Program-made: the position numbers and the translations under genes
Notes under the pieces: model-generated
Told to the model about the DNA's origin: nothing
Database searches by the model: none
The model's input: the letters and a program-made list of their open reading frames with translations, nothing else
In this document: piece after piece, positions 1 to 6,686 of the stretch
Layout: each line of letters opens with the position of its first letter
How positions within the stretch are numbered: the stretch's first letter is position 1
Source of the DNA: Leptobacterium flavescens
GTDB lineage: Bacteria > Bacteroidota > Bacteroidia > Flavobacteriales > Flavobacteriaceae
Length of the DNA: 64,000 bases
Reading direction: 5' to 3'
Assembly: GCF_010671605.1 (NCBI RefSeq)
Contig: NZ_JAABOO010000002.1
Span: 558,001-622,000 of the forward strand

Positions 1-1
1 C

Positions 2-601
2 GGAAAGCAAATTATAGGAGGAGTGAGTAGTGAAACCGGGCAATCTGAGGGTAAGACTGCCGATGTTCTCAGTATGGCGCTTCCGGTCTTAATGGGAGCT
101 ATGAAAAAGAACGCTGCATCCCCACAGGGAGCCGAGGGACTTATGGGGGCACTTTCGGGCAAACATGACGGAAGTATCCTGGATAACCTTGGAGGTCTTT
201 TTAGTGGTGGCGTGGATAAATCTGTTATGGATGATGGTGCAGGGATCCTGGGGCATGTCCTTGGAAACAGACAGGCAAGTGTCGAATCTGCATTAAGTCA
301 GAAGTCAGGAATGGATACCGGAACTATTGCACAGATCCTGAAGGTAGCTGCTCCTATCCTTATGGGATACCTGGGAAGGCAAAGTCGCCAGAGCAATGTG
401 AATAATGCAGGCGGACTTGGAAGTTTACTCGGAAGTGTAATGGGAAATCAGCCTAAGCAAAACCAGAGCCTTATAGAATCTCTGATCGATGCTGACGGAG
501 ACGGAAGTATTATAGATGATGTTGCAGGAATGGTCATGAGCGGCGGAAAGAAGAAAAGCGGTCTCGGCGGATTACTGGGAGGGCTCTTCGGAAAAAAATA
601 A
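2..601 (+). CDS. DUF937 family protein, 5' end outside the window
   Basis: The 3' part of a gene for a glycine-rich protein of the DUF937 family (function unknown). The frame is open from base 2. The residues before the first possible start (GTG at 23) read GKQIIGG, which flows into VSSETGQSEGK as in the N-terminal part of full-length family members, so that GTG is probably an internal valine and the true start lies a few codons before base 1. About 199 residues are visible. Conserved features are the segment with LPVLMGAM near the start, a second LGxxLGNRQ block, a partner VAAPILMGYLG motif, a DxDGDGSIIDD acidic motif, and a Gly/Lys-rich tail ending GGLFGKK. No signal peptide is visible. A strong terminator follows at 625-651. 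The family call is from memory of the sequence pattern. Confidence 0.85.
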   Translation, partial: GKQIIGGVSSETGQSEGKTADVLSMALPVLMGAMKKNAASPQGAEGLMGALSGKHDGSILDNLGGLFSGGVDKSVMDDGAGILGHVLGNRQASVESALSQKSGMDTGTIAQILKVAAPILMGYLGRQSRQSNVNNAGGLGSLLGSVMGNQPKQNQSLIESLIDADGDGSIIDDVAGMVMSGGKKKSGLGGLLGGLFGKK

Positions 602-624
602 TGGTATGAATATTGATGCTAATA

Positions 625-651
625 AACCGGGTAGATCACCCGGTTTTTTTG
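625..651 (+). terminator. Rho-independent terminator after the DUF937 gene
   Basis: Perfect 8-bp stem AACCGGGT / ACCCGGTT with a 5-nt loop (633-637), followed by a run of T. It lies 24 bp after the stop codon. Confidence 0.9.
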
Positions 652-706
652 TTAAAAACTTCTAAATCAACTGATAAATAAAGTTAATTTTAGTAATTTT
701 AAGCTT

Positions 707-1156
707 ATGAGATATGTAATTGGCCTTTTTATCGGAATTCTTTTTATTTCCTTGAGTTGTACTTCCACCAGGAGTACGGATACAGCTGTTATAGGCAAAG
801 AGAAAGAGGCTTTTAGTTCTAAAACCAAGGATACCGTACGTATAGCGAACGACAGTCTGGAATACGAGATCATTATCATTGAACCCGGCTTTAATTTCTG
901 GCTGAACAGTATTGCACGGCCACGCGGTTATTATTCTCAGAATTTCCTTGAAAACAGGAACCGCATCCTGGTGATTGAATACAATATCCGGGTAAATAGT
1001 CCTTTAAGGTTTGATCCTAATCTCTATCCATGGCGAATTGACTACAGCCCGGGGATTGATTACGGTTATGAAGTGAATTATCTTCTTTACAATTACTTTA
1101 TCTTTTTCCAGCGGAGGTACAACCAGCGGCTTTCCGGATTTGTTCCACGAGTATAA
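707..1156 (+). CDS. DUF6146-like lipoprotein
   Basis: A 149-residue protein of unknown function. Residues 1-17 form a signal peptide ending at a lipobox-type cysteine (LSC, Cys18), so it is probably lipid-anchored in the cell envelope. The mature part is rich in Tyr, Arg and Asn, with YNIRVNSP, a motif around FDPNLYPWRIDY and a C-terminal aromatic/basic YNYFIFFQRRYNQ segment. I associate this pattern with DUF6146, a family known to me from Flavobacteriia; the assignment is by memory only. It sits alone between a terminator and a clear promoter (1139-1169, which overlaps its 3' end), so it is probably a single-gene unit. Confidence 0.7.
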   Translation: MRYVIGLFIGILFISLSCTSTRSTDTAVIGKEKEAFSSKTKDTVRIANDSLEYEIIIIEPGFNFWLNSIARPRGYYSQNFLENRNRILVIEYNIRVNSPLRFDPNLYPWRIDYSPGIDYGYEVNYLLYNYFIFFQRRYNQRLSGFVPRV

Positions 1157-1169
1157 TTCCTTATTTTTG
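1139..1169 (+). promoter_or_regulatory. Bacteroidota-type promoter (TTTG-N19-TAttTTTG)
   Basis: TTTG at 1139-1142 and TATTTTTG at 1162-1169 are separated by 19 bases, the classical -33/-7 arrangement of the Bacteroidota housekeeping sigma factor. It ends 19 bases before the ATG at 1189. The -33 box lies inside the end of the upstream lipoprotein gene. Confidence 0.75.
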
Positions 1170-1188
1170 TGCCCTTTAAAAATGAGAA

Positions 1189-1491
1189 ATGGAAAAATTA
1201 AAGAAACGTTGGGGTATCCACTCTAATTTTCAAGTCCTTGTAATATTTATAGTATTTGCCATTACCGGAAGTGTTTCGGCTAAACTGGCAGCTCCCCTCA
1301 CCGAGTATATCGGCCTCACAAAAGAAAATACCAATGGCTGGATCTACTGGCCGGTCAGGATTTTATTGATCTTCCCGATCTATCAGGTTTTGTTGGTCTT
1401 CTTCGGATGGCTCTTCGGGCAGTTTAAATTTTTCTGGTCTTTTGAAAAGAAAATGCTTAAACGTATGGGACTTGGGAAGTTAGTCTCCTGA
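1189..1491 (+). CDS. DUF6787-like small inner-membrane protein
   Basis: A 100-residue protein with two predicted membrane helices (about residues 17-36 and 52-76) and a basic C-terminus. The motifs KKRWGI near the N-terminus, NTNGWIYWPVRI before the second helix and WSFEKKMLKRMG at the end match my recollection of DUF6787, a small Flavobacteriaceae family of unknown function. It has no operon partner: its own promoter precedes it and the next gene is 60 bp away with its own -7 box. No catalytic motif is visible. Confidence 0.7.
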   Translation: MEKLKKRWGIHSNFQVLVIFIVFAITGSVSAKLAAPLTEYIGLTKENTNGWIYWPVRILLIFPIYQVLLVFFGWLFGQFKFFWSFEKKMLKRMGLGKLVS

Positions 1492-1534
1492 AAATTTAAT
1501 TTTTAATTAACATTTTTTTATCTCTTTTTTTCCC

Positions 1535-1542
1535 TAAGTTTG
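1535..1542 (+). promoter_or_regulatory. -7 box for the TonB-receptor locus
   Basis: TAAGTTTG fits TAnnTTTG and ends 9 bases before the ATG at 1552, which implies a leader of only a few bases. No good -33 TTG lies at the usual distance. Confidence 0.45.
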
Positions 1543-1551
1543 TTGCTAATA

Positions 1552-1866
1552 ATGAAAAAGGGCATTTTCAGATTAGTTTCATTTGCTTTTTTGGCAGTTT
1601 TTGTCTTTGTTAAGATTGCCAATGCGCATACTTATTCTCATCTTTTTGGGGATGAGAATTCTATTGAAAATTGCCAGGTTTGTGAATATTATCAGGTACA
1701 GGAAGATAACGATCTTATTGTACCCTCCTTTACGGAAAGCTTTGAAATATTCAATCCTTATTTCCCTGAACCAACAGAGAGTTTCACTTTCGTTTTATTC
1801 GTACCTTCAAGCTCCGTTTCGGGAAAATATTTCAATCGCCCCCCTCCTGCCTCTTTATTAGGCTAA
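1552..1866 (+). CDS. Small secreted His/CxxC protein before a TonB-dependent receptor
   Basis: A 104-residue protein of unknown function. I chose ATG 1552 over an upstream TTG (1540) because the TTG overlaps the promoter box and the ATG gives a clean signal peptide (residues 1-25, ending IANA). The mature N-terminus carries His26, His30 and a CQVC motif (Cys41, Cys44), a plausible metal- or redox-binding patch. The C-terminus ends YFNRPPPASLLG. From memory, similar short proteins with a His/CxxC start and an FN(R/K)PPP end recur directly upstream of TonB-dependent receptors in flavobacteria. It lies 65 bp before the receptor, with an operator-like repeat in between. The role could be metal sensing or delivery; that is inference. 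Confidence 0.65.
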   Translation: MKKGIFRLVSFAFLAVFVFVKIANAHTYSHLFGDENSIENCQVCEYYQVQEDNDLIVPSFTESFEIFNPYFPEPTESFTFVLFVPSSSVSGKYFNRPPPASLLG

Positions 1867-1876
1867 TTCATTTTAA

Positions 1877-1907
1877 TATACCCTATCCAGGGGTATAGAC
1901 TATCCAG
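1877..1907 (+). promoter_or_regulatory. Operator-like inverted and direct repeat before the TonB receptor
   Basis: Perfect inverted repeat TATACCC (1877-1883) / GGGTATA (1891-1897) with a 7-base spacer, interleaved with a direct repeat CTATCCAG at 1883-1890 and 1900-1907. No T-run follows, so a terminator is unlikely. It lies 25 bp before the receptor start and may bind a regulator. Confidence 0.5.
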
Positions 1908-1931
1908 ATTACACATTTTTACGTATTTATT

Positions 1932-4352
1932 ATGAAATCATATTTGATGATTATCCTGTTGCTATTCGGGATATCAGAGACATTTTCACAGCAATGTGAA
2001 GCAAACCTTAAAGGTGAAATTATAGATTTTCACGATGGAACTCCACTGGTCGGTGCTACCGTAATCCTCTTAAAGGACGGAACCCCCTCAAAATCGGTCA
2101 TAACCGATCTGGAAGGGAAATTTTCCATCAAAAATATCTGTATAGGGACTTATGAGATCGAAGTATCACATCCTGAATGTAAATCCAAGATCGTCCCTGT
2201 TGAAATAGAAGGAAATACGTTCAAAAAAGTTCGTCTGGAGCATCATCTGGAAAAGTTAGGAGAAGTGGTAGTAACCGGAGATAACGGGCGTCAGGTAGCT
2301 GAAACCGTTAACTCTCAATCATTAAAAGCTGCAGAATTAGTTCAGTTTTCAGATGCTACCCTGGGAGATGCATTAAGAGAAATAAGTGGTGTTTCCTCTC
2401 TTAACACAGGGAGTACCATAGTAAAGCCCATTATTCAGGGATTAAACAGCAGTCGAATTCTTATTATTACCAATAATGTACGATTACAGGATCAGGAATG
2501 GGGTATAGAACACGCCCCGAATGTCGATCTGAATACTGCAGACAGGCTCACCGTTGTAAAAGGATCGGGAGCTTTGCAATACGGAGGTGATGCCATTGGT
2601 GGGATTGTCCTTGCCAAGCCAAGGCGGCTGGCTAATCACGATACTATTTTCGGAAAGACCATTCTTTCGGCTTCTTCAAACGGTCGCGGTGGAAGTATTA
2701 CCTCTTCCCTCGACAAAGGTTTTGATAACGGGTTAGGTGTCAGGGTACAAGGTACTTATAAAAAATTCGGGGATTTCAGAGCTCCAGATTACTTTTTAAC
2801 CAATACGGGAACCGAACAGAAATCTTTTTCCGTAAATCTCGGAATTAATAAATTTCAGTATGGAGCTGAGTTGTTTTACAGTTATTTCGATACAGCTATC
2901 GGTATCCTAAGAGCTGCGGATTTTGGGAATATCACAGATCTTGTAAGAGCTATTAATTCTCCGGTACCAGCATTTACCGATGATTTCTCATATACTATCA
3001 ACCCTCCAAGACAGGAAGTAAGTCATCATCTTCTGAAGGCAAGTGCATTTGTACGGCTGGAACGTTTTGGGAAGATCTCCCTTCAGTATGCTTTTCAGTT
3101 CAACGACCGCCAGGAGTTTGATAACCGAAGAGGTGAAGATGACGGAATACCAATTGTAGATCTTGAACTGACAACACATAACCTGGATCTTGTGGTAGAA
3201 ACCCATCCAACTAAAGACCTGGAAGTTACAGCTGGGGTCAGTGCAATATACCAGGAAAACTTTGCAGATCCGCTTACCGGGGTAAGACGTGTTATTCCTG
3301 ACTATGAAAAATACGGAATAGGAGTTTTCGGAGGATTGGCTTTTAATTTTAACGAATCCTTACTTCTGGACCTGGGAGCAAGAGTAGATTACACTAATAT
3401 AGATGCTGAGAAATTCTACAGAACCAGTTTCTTTGAATCGAGAGGATATGATGTCGACTTTGCAGATATCGTGGTACAGGATTTTGGAACTCAGTTATTG
3501 ACGAATCCGCAGTTTGATTACACCAACTTATCTGCAACCGTAGGGCTTAATTATAAAATTAAGGAGGATCTGGAATTACTCTTTAACTATGGCCTTGCCA
3601 GCAGACCCCCAAACCCTTCCGAACTTTTTAGTGAAGGCCTGAATCAGTCATCTGCTGCATTCGAGCTTGGAGATCTTCGTATCGATACGGAAATATCCAA
3701 TAAACTGTCCTTTTCTTTTCAGGGCAGGGCTTTGGACAAAAGGCTTAATTTTAACCTTACCCCCTACGCCAATTTTATTTCAGATTTTATTGTCCTGGAG
3801 CCTACCGGAGTTCTGGCTACAAGCCGTGGTACTTTCCAGGTATTTGAGTATTTGCAAAACGACGCTACACTCTATGGGGTAGATGTTGATGCTACCTACG
3901 ACCTCAATGAGCAATTTAGCTTTAAGACCAGCTTTTCTTATTTACGAGGGCAGGATACGGAAAGGGATCAGCCCATTATAAATATCCCTCAAACCAACTG
4001 GTTTAACACACTTTCCTATAAGAACGAAAAGTGGAAAAATTTACAGTTGAGTCTAAAAAGTGAGGCTTTTTTCAGGCAAAACAGGTTTCCCGATAACAAC
4101 TTCATTGCACAGGTAGTTGAAAACAATGAGTTTGTGGATGTCCTGGTAGATGTAAGCACACCGCCTCCTGGTTACCACTTGCTTCACTTTGACTCATCTG
4201 TGCAGTTTAAATTTGGCGGAACAGACATGGAACTAGGCTTCTCGGTAGAGAACATTTTTAATACGAATTACAGACAATACCTGAACAGGTTTCGCTTATT
4301 TGCCGACGACCTGGGCAGGAATTTCACCTTGAGACTTAAATTTAATTATTAA
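1932..4352 (+). CDS. TonB-dependent outer-membrane receptor
   Basis: An 806-residue outer-membrane receptor that should import a scarce solute using TonB energy. Order: signal peptide (1-19, MKSYLMIILLLFG...), a carboxypeptidase-regulatory-like beta-sandwich (about 23-105, with GTPLVGATVILLKDG), a plug domain (about 110-225, with SGVSSLNTGSTIVKPIIQGL and GSGALQYGGDAIGGIV), then a 22-stranded-barrel region ending in an aromatic residue (FTLRLKFNY). Length is typical for this receptor type. It is followed after 23 bp by a surface-type lipoprotein and preceded by a small His/CxxC protein, so the three probably form one uptake unit. It lacks the SusD partner of glycan systems. The substrate cannot be read from the sequence; a metal or metal chelate is my guess from the neighbours. 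Confidence 0.9.
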   Translation: MKSYLMIILLLFGISETFSQQCEANLKGEIIDFHDGTPLVGATVILLKDGTPSKSVITDLEGKFSIKNICIGTYEIEVSHPECKSKIVPVEIEGNTFKKVRLEHHLEKLGEVVVTGDNGRQVAETVNSQSLKAAELVQFSDATLGDALREISGVSSLNTGSTIVKPIIQGLNSSRILIITNNVRLQDQEWGIEHAPNVDLNTADRLTVVKGSGALQYGGDAIGGIVLAKPRRLANHDTIFGKTILSASSNGRGGSITSSLDKGFDNGLGVRVQGTYKKFGDFRAPDYFLTNTGTEQKSFSVNLGINKFQYGAELFYSYFDTAIGILRAADFGNITDLVRAINSPVPAFTDDFSYTINPPRQEVSHHLLKASAFVRLERFGKISLQYAFQFNDRQEFDNRRGEDDGIPIVDLELTTHNLDLVVETHPTKDLEVTAGVSAIYQENFADPLTGVRRVIPDYEKYGIGVFGGLAFNFNESLLLDLGARVDYTNIDAEKFYRTSFFESRGYDVDFADIVVQDFGTQLLTNPQFDYTNLSATVGLNYKIKEDLELLFNYGLASRPPNPSELFSEGLNQSSAAFELGDLRIDTEISNKLSFSFQGRALDKRLNFNLTPYANFISDFIVLEPTGVLATSRGTFQVFEYLQNDATLYGVDVDATYDLNEQFSFKTSFSYLRGQDTERDQPIINIPQTNWFNTLSYKNEKWKNLQLSLKSEAFFRQNRFPDNNFIAQVVENNEFVDVLVDVSTPPPGYHLLHFDSSVQFKFGGTDMELGFSVENIFNTNYRQYLNRFRLFADDLGRNFTLRLKFNY

Positions 4353-4375
4353 TCTTTTAAAAAAGACCAATTATC

Positions 4376-4942
4376 ATGAAAACGATTAAATTATTATCAT
4401 TATCAATGCTTGTTTTATTCATAGCTTCCTGTTCCAGCGACGATGACGGGGGACCTCAGATTGTGAATGAAGAAGAAGTAATTACCACCCTGACGCTAAC
4501 GCTTAGTCCGCAGGCAGGAGGAGCAGACATCGTATTCACAAGTCGTGATCTGGATGCAGACGGTCCTAACCCTCCAACGGTAACAGTTGCGGATCTGGCT
4601 CCCAATACTACCTATACAGGAGTTGTTCAGGTGCTGAATGAAACAGAGAACCCGGCAGAAGATATTACCGAAGAGGTAGAGGAAGAAGATGACGAACATC
4701 AGTTCTTTTATCAGGTAATCGGAAATGCGGCAGTTACGACAGCTTATACAGATCAGGACGGTGATGGAAATCCTGTTGGGATCCAGATTACTTTAACAAC
4801 CGGTGATGCAAGTACCGGGAATTTGGTAGTTACCCTTCGTCACCAACTGGATAAAAATGCTGCAGGAGTTTCCGATGGAGATATTACTAATGCAGGTGGG
4901 GATACTGACGTAGAAGTTACCTTCCCTGTAACCATTCAATAA
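4376..4942 (+). CDS. Surface-type lipoprotein paired with the TonB receptor
   Basis: A 188-residue lipoprotein with a signal peptide and lipobox (IASC, Cys19). The cysteine is followed by SSDDDGG, resembling the Ser/Asp lipoprotein export signal reported for flavobacteria, which suggests surface exposure. The mature domain has the beta-sandwich look of a fibronectin-type fold (TLTLSPQAGGADIVF, VADLAPNTTYTGVVQVLNE) and an acidic patch EEVEEEDDEHQF in its middle that could bind cations. It starts 23 bp after the receptor and probably works with it at the cell surface. Homologues are often labelled 'type 1 periplasmic binding fold', which I do not think is supported by what is visible here. Confidence 0.75.
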   Translation: MKTIKLLSLSMLVLFIASCSSDDDGGPQIVNEEEVITTLTLTLSPQAGGADIVFTSRDLDADGPNPPTVTVADLAPNTTYTGVVQVLNETENPAEDITEEVEEEDDEHQFFYQVIGNAAVTTAYTDQDGDGNPVGIQITLTTGDASTGNLVVTLRHQLDKNAAGVSDGDITNAGGDTDVEVTFPVTIQ

Positions 4943-4984
4943 ATTCTGTAGAACTAAGATCTAAAGATTTGATAGTTAGTGTTA

Positions 4985-5018
4985 AATCCTTTGAAGCTTC
5001 GGTGGATGAGGATTTTTC
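4985..5018 (+). terminator. Possible terminator of the TonB-receptor operon
   Basis: AATCC ... GGATT flank a purine/pyrimidine-rich loop and are followed by a TTTTCCTTTTT tract, before the convergent minus-strand gene. The stem is short. Confidence 0.35.
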
Positions 5019-5028
5019 CTTTTTATAC

Positions 5029-5331
5029 CTATACCTCTATTGCCTTGTCTGCTTTTTTCCCTCTTAGGACATAAGTATAGATCCACATCAGGGTAAAAGT
5101 AGGCACTATATCCAGGCCTGGCATCAGTTCTTCCACAAAAGCCACAACTCCCGCTATTTGCCCCGAGGTGCCCTTGTACATCCTGGTCATCAGCCAGGCG
5201 GCCAGCGGAGCCCAGATAATATCGGAAAACTCCCCTATTCCAGGAATAATAAAAGAAACATAGCCCATTGCATCAAAAACGAGCCCTAAGAATAATTTGG
5301 TAAATTTATTGGAGGAATTGTTTGTCGTCAT
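5029..5331 (-). CDS. Small conserved membrane protein
   Basis: A 100-residue protein of unknown function with about three hydrophobic segments (residues 11-32, 38-55 and 62-90) and a charged end GKKADKAIEV. The segment FIIPGIGEFSDIIWAPLAAW is highly patterned and looks conserved. I do not recognise an enzyme motif. It lies 50 bp downstream of folE on the same strand, but the spacer holds an 8-bp hairpin and a weak sigma-54-like motif, so separate expression is possible. Confidence 0.7.
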   Translation of the reverse strand: MTTNNSSNKFTKLFLGLVFDAMGYVSFIIPGIGEFSDIIWAPLAAWLMTRMYKGTSGQIAGVVAFVEELMPGLDIVPTFTLMWIYTYVLRGKKADKAIEV

Positions 5332-5354
5332 CTTATAAAATTAACATTTATAAG
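5332..5354 (-). promoter_or_regulatory. Inverted repeat abutting the start of the small membrane protein
   Basis: Perfect 8-bp inverted repeat CTTATAAA / TTTATAAG with a 7-base loop, ending one base before the ATG. It could be an operator or a leader hairpin that hides the start. Confidence 0.4.
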
Positions 5355-5360
5355 AACATA

Positions 5361-5376
5361 ACAACAAAAGTGCCAA
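5361..5376 (-). promoter_or_regulatory. Weak sigma-54-like promoter motif
   Basis: On the minus strand TTGGCAC followed by five bases and TTGT, i.e. GG-N10-GT. The -24 half is perfect; the -12 half lacks the consensus C. It ends 30 bases before the ATG at 5331. Compare the stronger pair at 27057 and 29028. Confidence 0.3.
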
Positions 5377-5381
5377 AAAAA

Positions 5382-5981
5382 TTATGAGAGATCAGAACTT
5401 ATCAGCTTTAAAAACTCGTTCCTGGTCTCTATTTTTTCAAACTGTCCTCTGAAACCGGAGGTAGTTGTTACCGAGTTCTGCTTCTGTACCCCGCGCATCA
5501 TCATACACATATGGGAAGCTTCAATAACCACTGCTACTCCTTTGGGTTTTAATGTGTTGTTTATACATTCCAGAATATCATGGGTCAGGCGTTCCTGAAC
5601 CTGTAATCTCCTGGCAAAAACATCTACCACCCGTGGTATTTTGCTCAATCCCACGATCTGTCCGTCAGGGATATAGGCAATATGAGCCTTTCCGAAGAAC
5701 GGAAGGATATGATGCTCACAAAGCGAATACAATTCTATATCCTTGATGATAACCATATCGTTATAATCTTCCTTGAACATAGCTCCTTTCAGGATCTCTG
5801 CCGGGTCCTTATAATAACCCTGGGTAAGGAACTGCATGGCTTTGGCTGCCCTTTCCGGGGTTTTCAGAAGTCCCTCTCTTTCCGGGTCCTCTCCTAATTC
5901 TGTAATGATTGTTTTATAACGGCCTTTCACCTCGTCGGTGATCTTGATATTGTATTCTTCGAAATTGTTATATGGAGACAT
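5382..5981 (-). CDS. folE: GTP cyclohydrolase I
   Basis: 199-residue GTP cyclohydrolase I, the first enzyme of tetrahydrofolate (and tetrahydropterin) synthesis, converting GTP to 7,8-dihydroneopterin triphosphate; cytoplasmic homodecamer. Visible hallmarks are [18 protein letters not shown], containing the zinc-binding Cys and His, [24 protein letters not shown], and MCMMMRGVQ with the second zinc Cys. Length is typical (about 200 residues). Its start overlaps the end of msrA by 14 bases, so the two are translated from one message, msrA first. Confidence 0.97.
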   Translation of the reverse strand: MSPYNNFEEYNIKITDEVKGRYKTIITELGEDPEREGLLKTPERAAKAMQFLTQGYYKDPAEILKGAMFKEDYNDMVIIKDIELYSLCEHHILPFFGKAHIAYIPDGQIVGLSKIPRVVDVFARRLQVQERLTHDILECINNTLKPKGVAVVIEASHMCMMMRGVQKQNSVTTTSGFRGQFEKIETRNEFLKLISSDLS

Positions 5982-6531
5982 CAGGCGTCTTTAATTTATG
6001 TTGATAATACTTTTTTAAATGCCCTATTTTAGGGTTGATGATAAACTGACAATAAGGTTGTTTCCTGTTGGAATCGTAATAATCCTGATGCTCGTTTTCC
6101 GCCTTGTAAAAAACTTCCAAAGGCACCACCTCGGTGACAATCTTATTTTTAAACACTTTATCGGCATCCAATATAGCAATTAATTCTTCAGCTCTTTCCT
6201 TTTGCCAGTTATCGGAATAAAAAATAGCCGATCTGTACTGGGTTCCGACATCATTCCCCTGCCTGTTCAGACTGGTCGGATCGTGGGTCACAAAAAAGAT
6301 CTCCATCAGCTCCTCAAACCTGATTATTGTGGGATCGTAAGTTATCTGTACTGCTTCGGCATGCCCGGTGGTTCCCGTACATATTTCCCGATAGGTCGGA
6401 TTTTCAACATTTCCTCCCGTATAGCCGGATACAACTTCCTTTACCCCGTTCAGCCTTTTAAAAACCGCTTCCGTACACCAGAAACAACCTCCGGCAAAAG
6501 TGGCAACCCTTATTTTTGTATTGTCTTTCAT
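5968..6531 (-). CDS. msrA: Peptide-methionine (S)-S-oxide reductase
   Basis: 187-residue MsrA, which repairs oxidised methionine (S-sulfoxide) in proteins. The catalytic motif [10 protein letters not shown] lies near the N-terminus, followed by SGYTGG, the [21 protein letters not shown] block and EHQDY, all typical of the family. A C-terminal [11 protein letters not shown] cysteine may act as the resolving residue. No signal peptide, hence cytoplasmic. It is the first gene of a short operon with folE (14-base overlap). No MsrB domain is fused or adjacent. Confidence 0.96.
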   Translation of the reverse strand: MKDNTKIRVATFAGGCFWCTEAVFKRLNGVKEVVSGYTGGNVENPTYREICTGTTGHAEAVQITYDPTIIRFEELMEIFFVTHDPTSLNRQGNDVGTQYRSAIFYSDNWQKERAEELIAILDADKVFKNKIVTEVVPLEVFYKAENEHQDYYDSNRKQPYCQFIINPKIGHLKKYYQHKLKTPDVSI

Positions 6532-6635
6532 ATCGTTTTTATCCTTAAAAGCAGAAAAGCGTTAATTCACAAAACATTAGAACAATTAACAGTTTTTTTA
6601 ACTTTTAATTGGGACTTTTATCTACTTCAGTCTTT

Positions 6636-6643
6636 TAGTTTTG
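6636..6643 (+). promoter_or_regulatory. -7 box for the DUF5916 gene
   Basis: TAGTTTTG fits TAnnTTTG, 43 bases before the ATG at 6687. A TTG at 6609-6611 lies 24 bases upstream, slightly farther than ideal. Confidence 0.5.
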
Positions 6644-6686
6644 TGTGCCGAAAACCAAGCTTAGAGAACCTTATTGTCCGTCATCA

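Noticed and set aside
5382-6531. Possible fusion of folE and msrA
   Set aside because: The genes are in different frames and overlap by 14 bases; each has its own start and complete domain.
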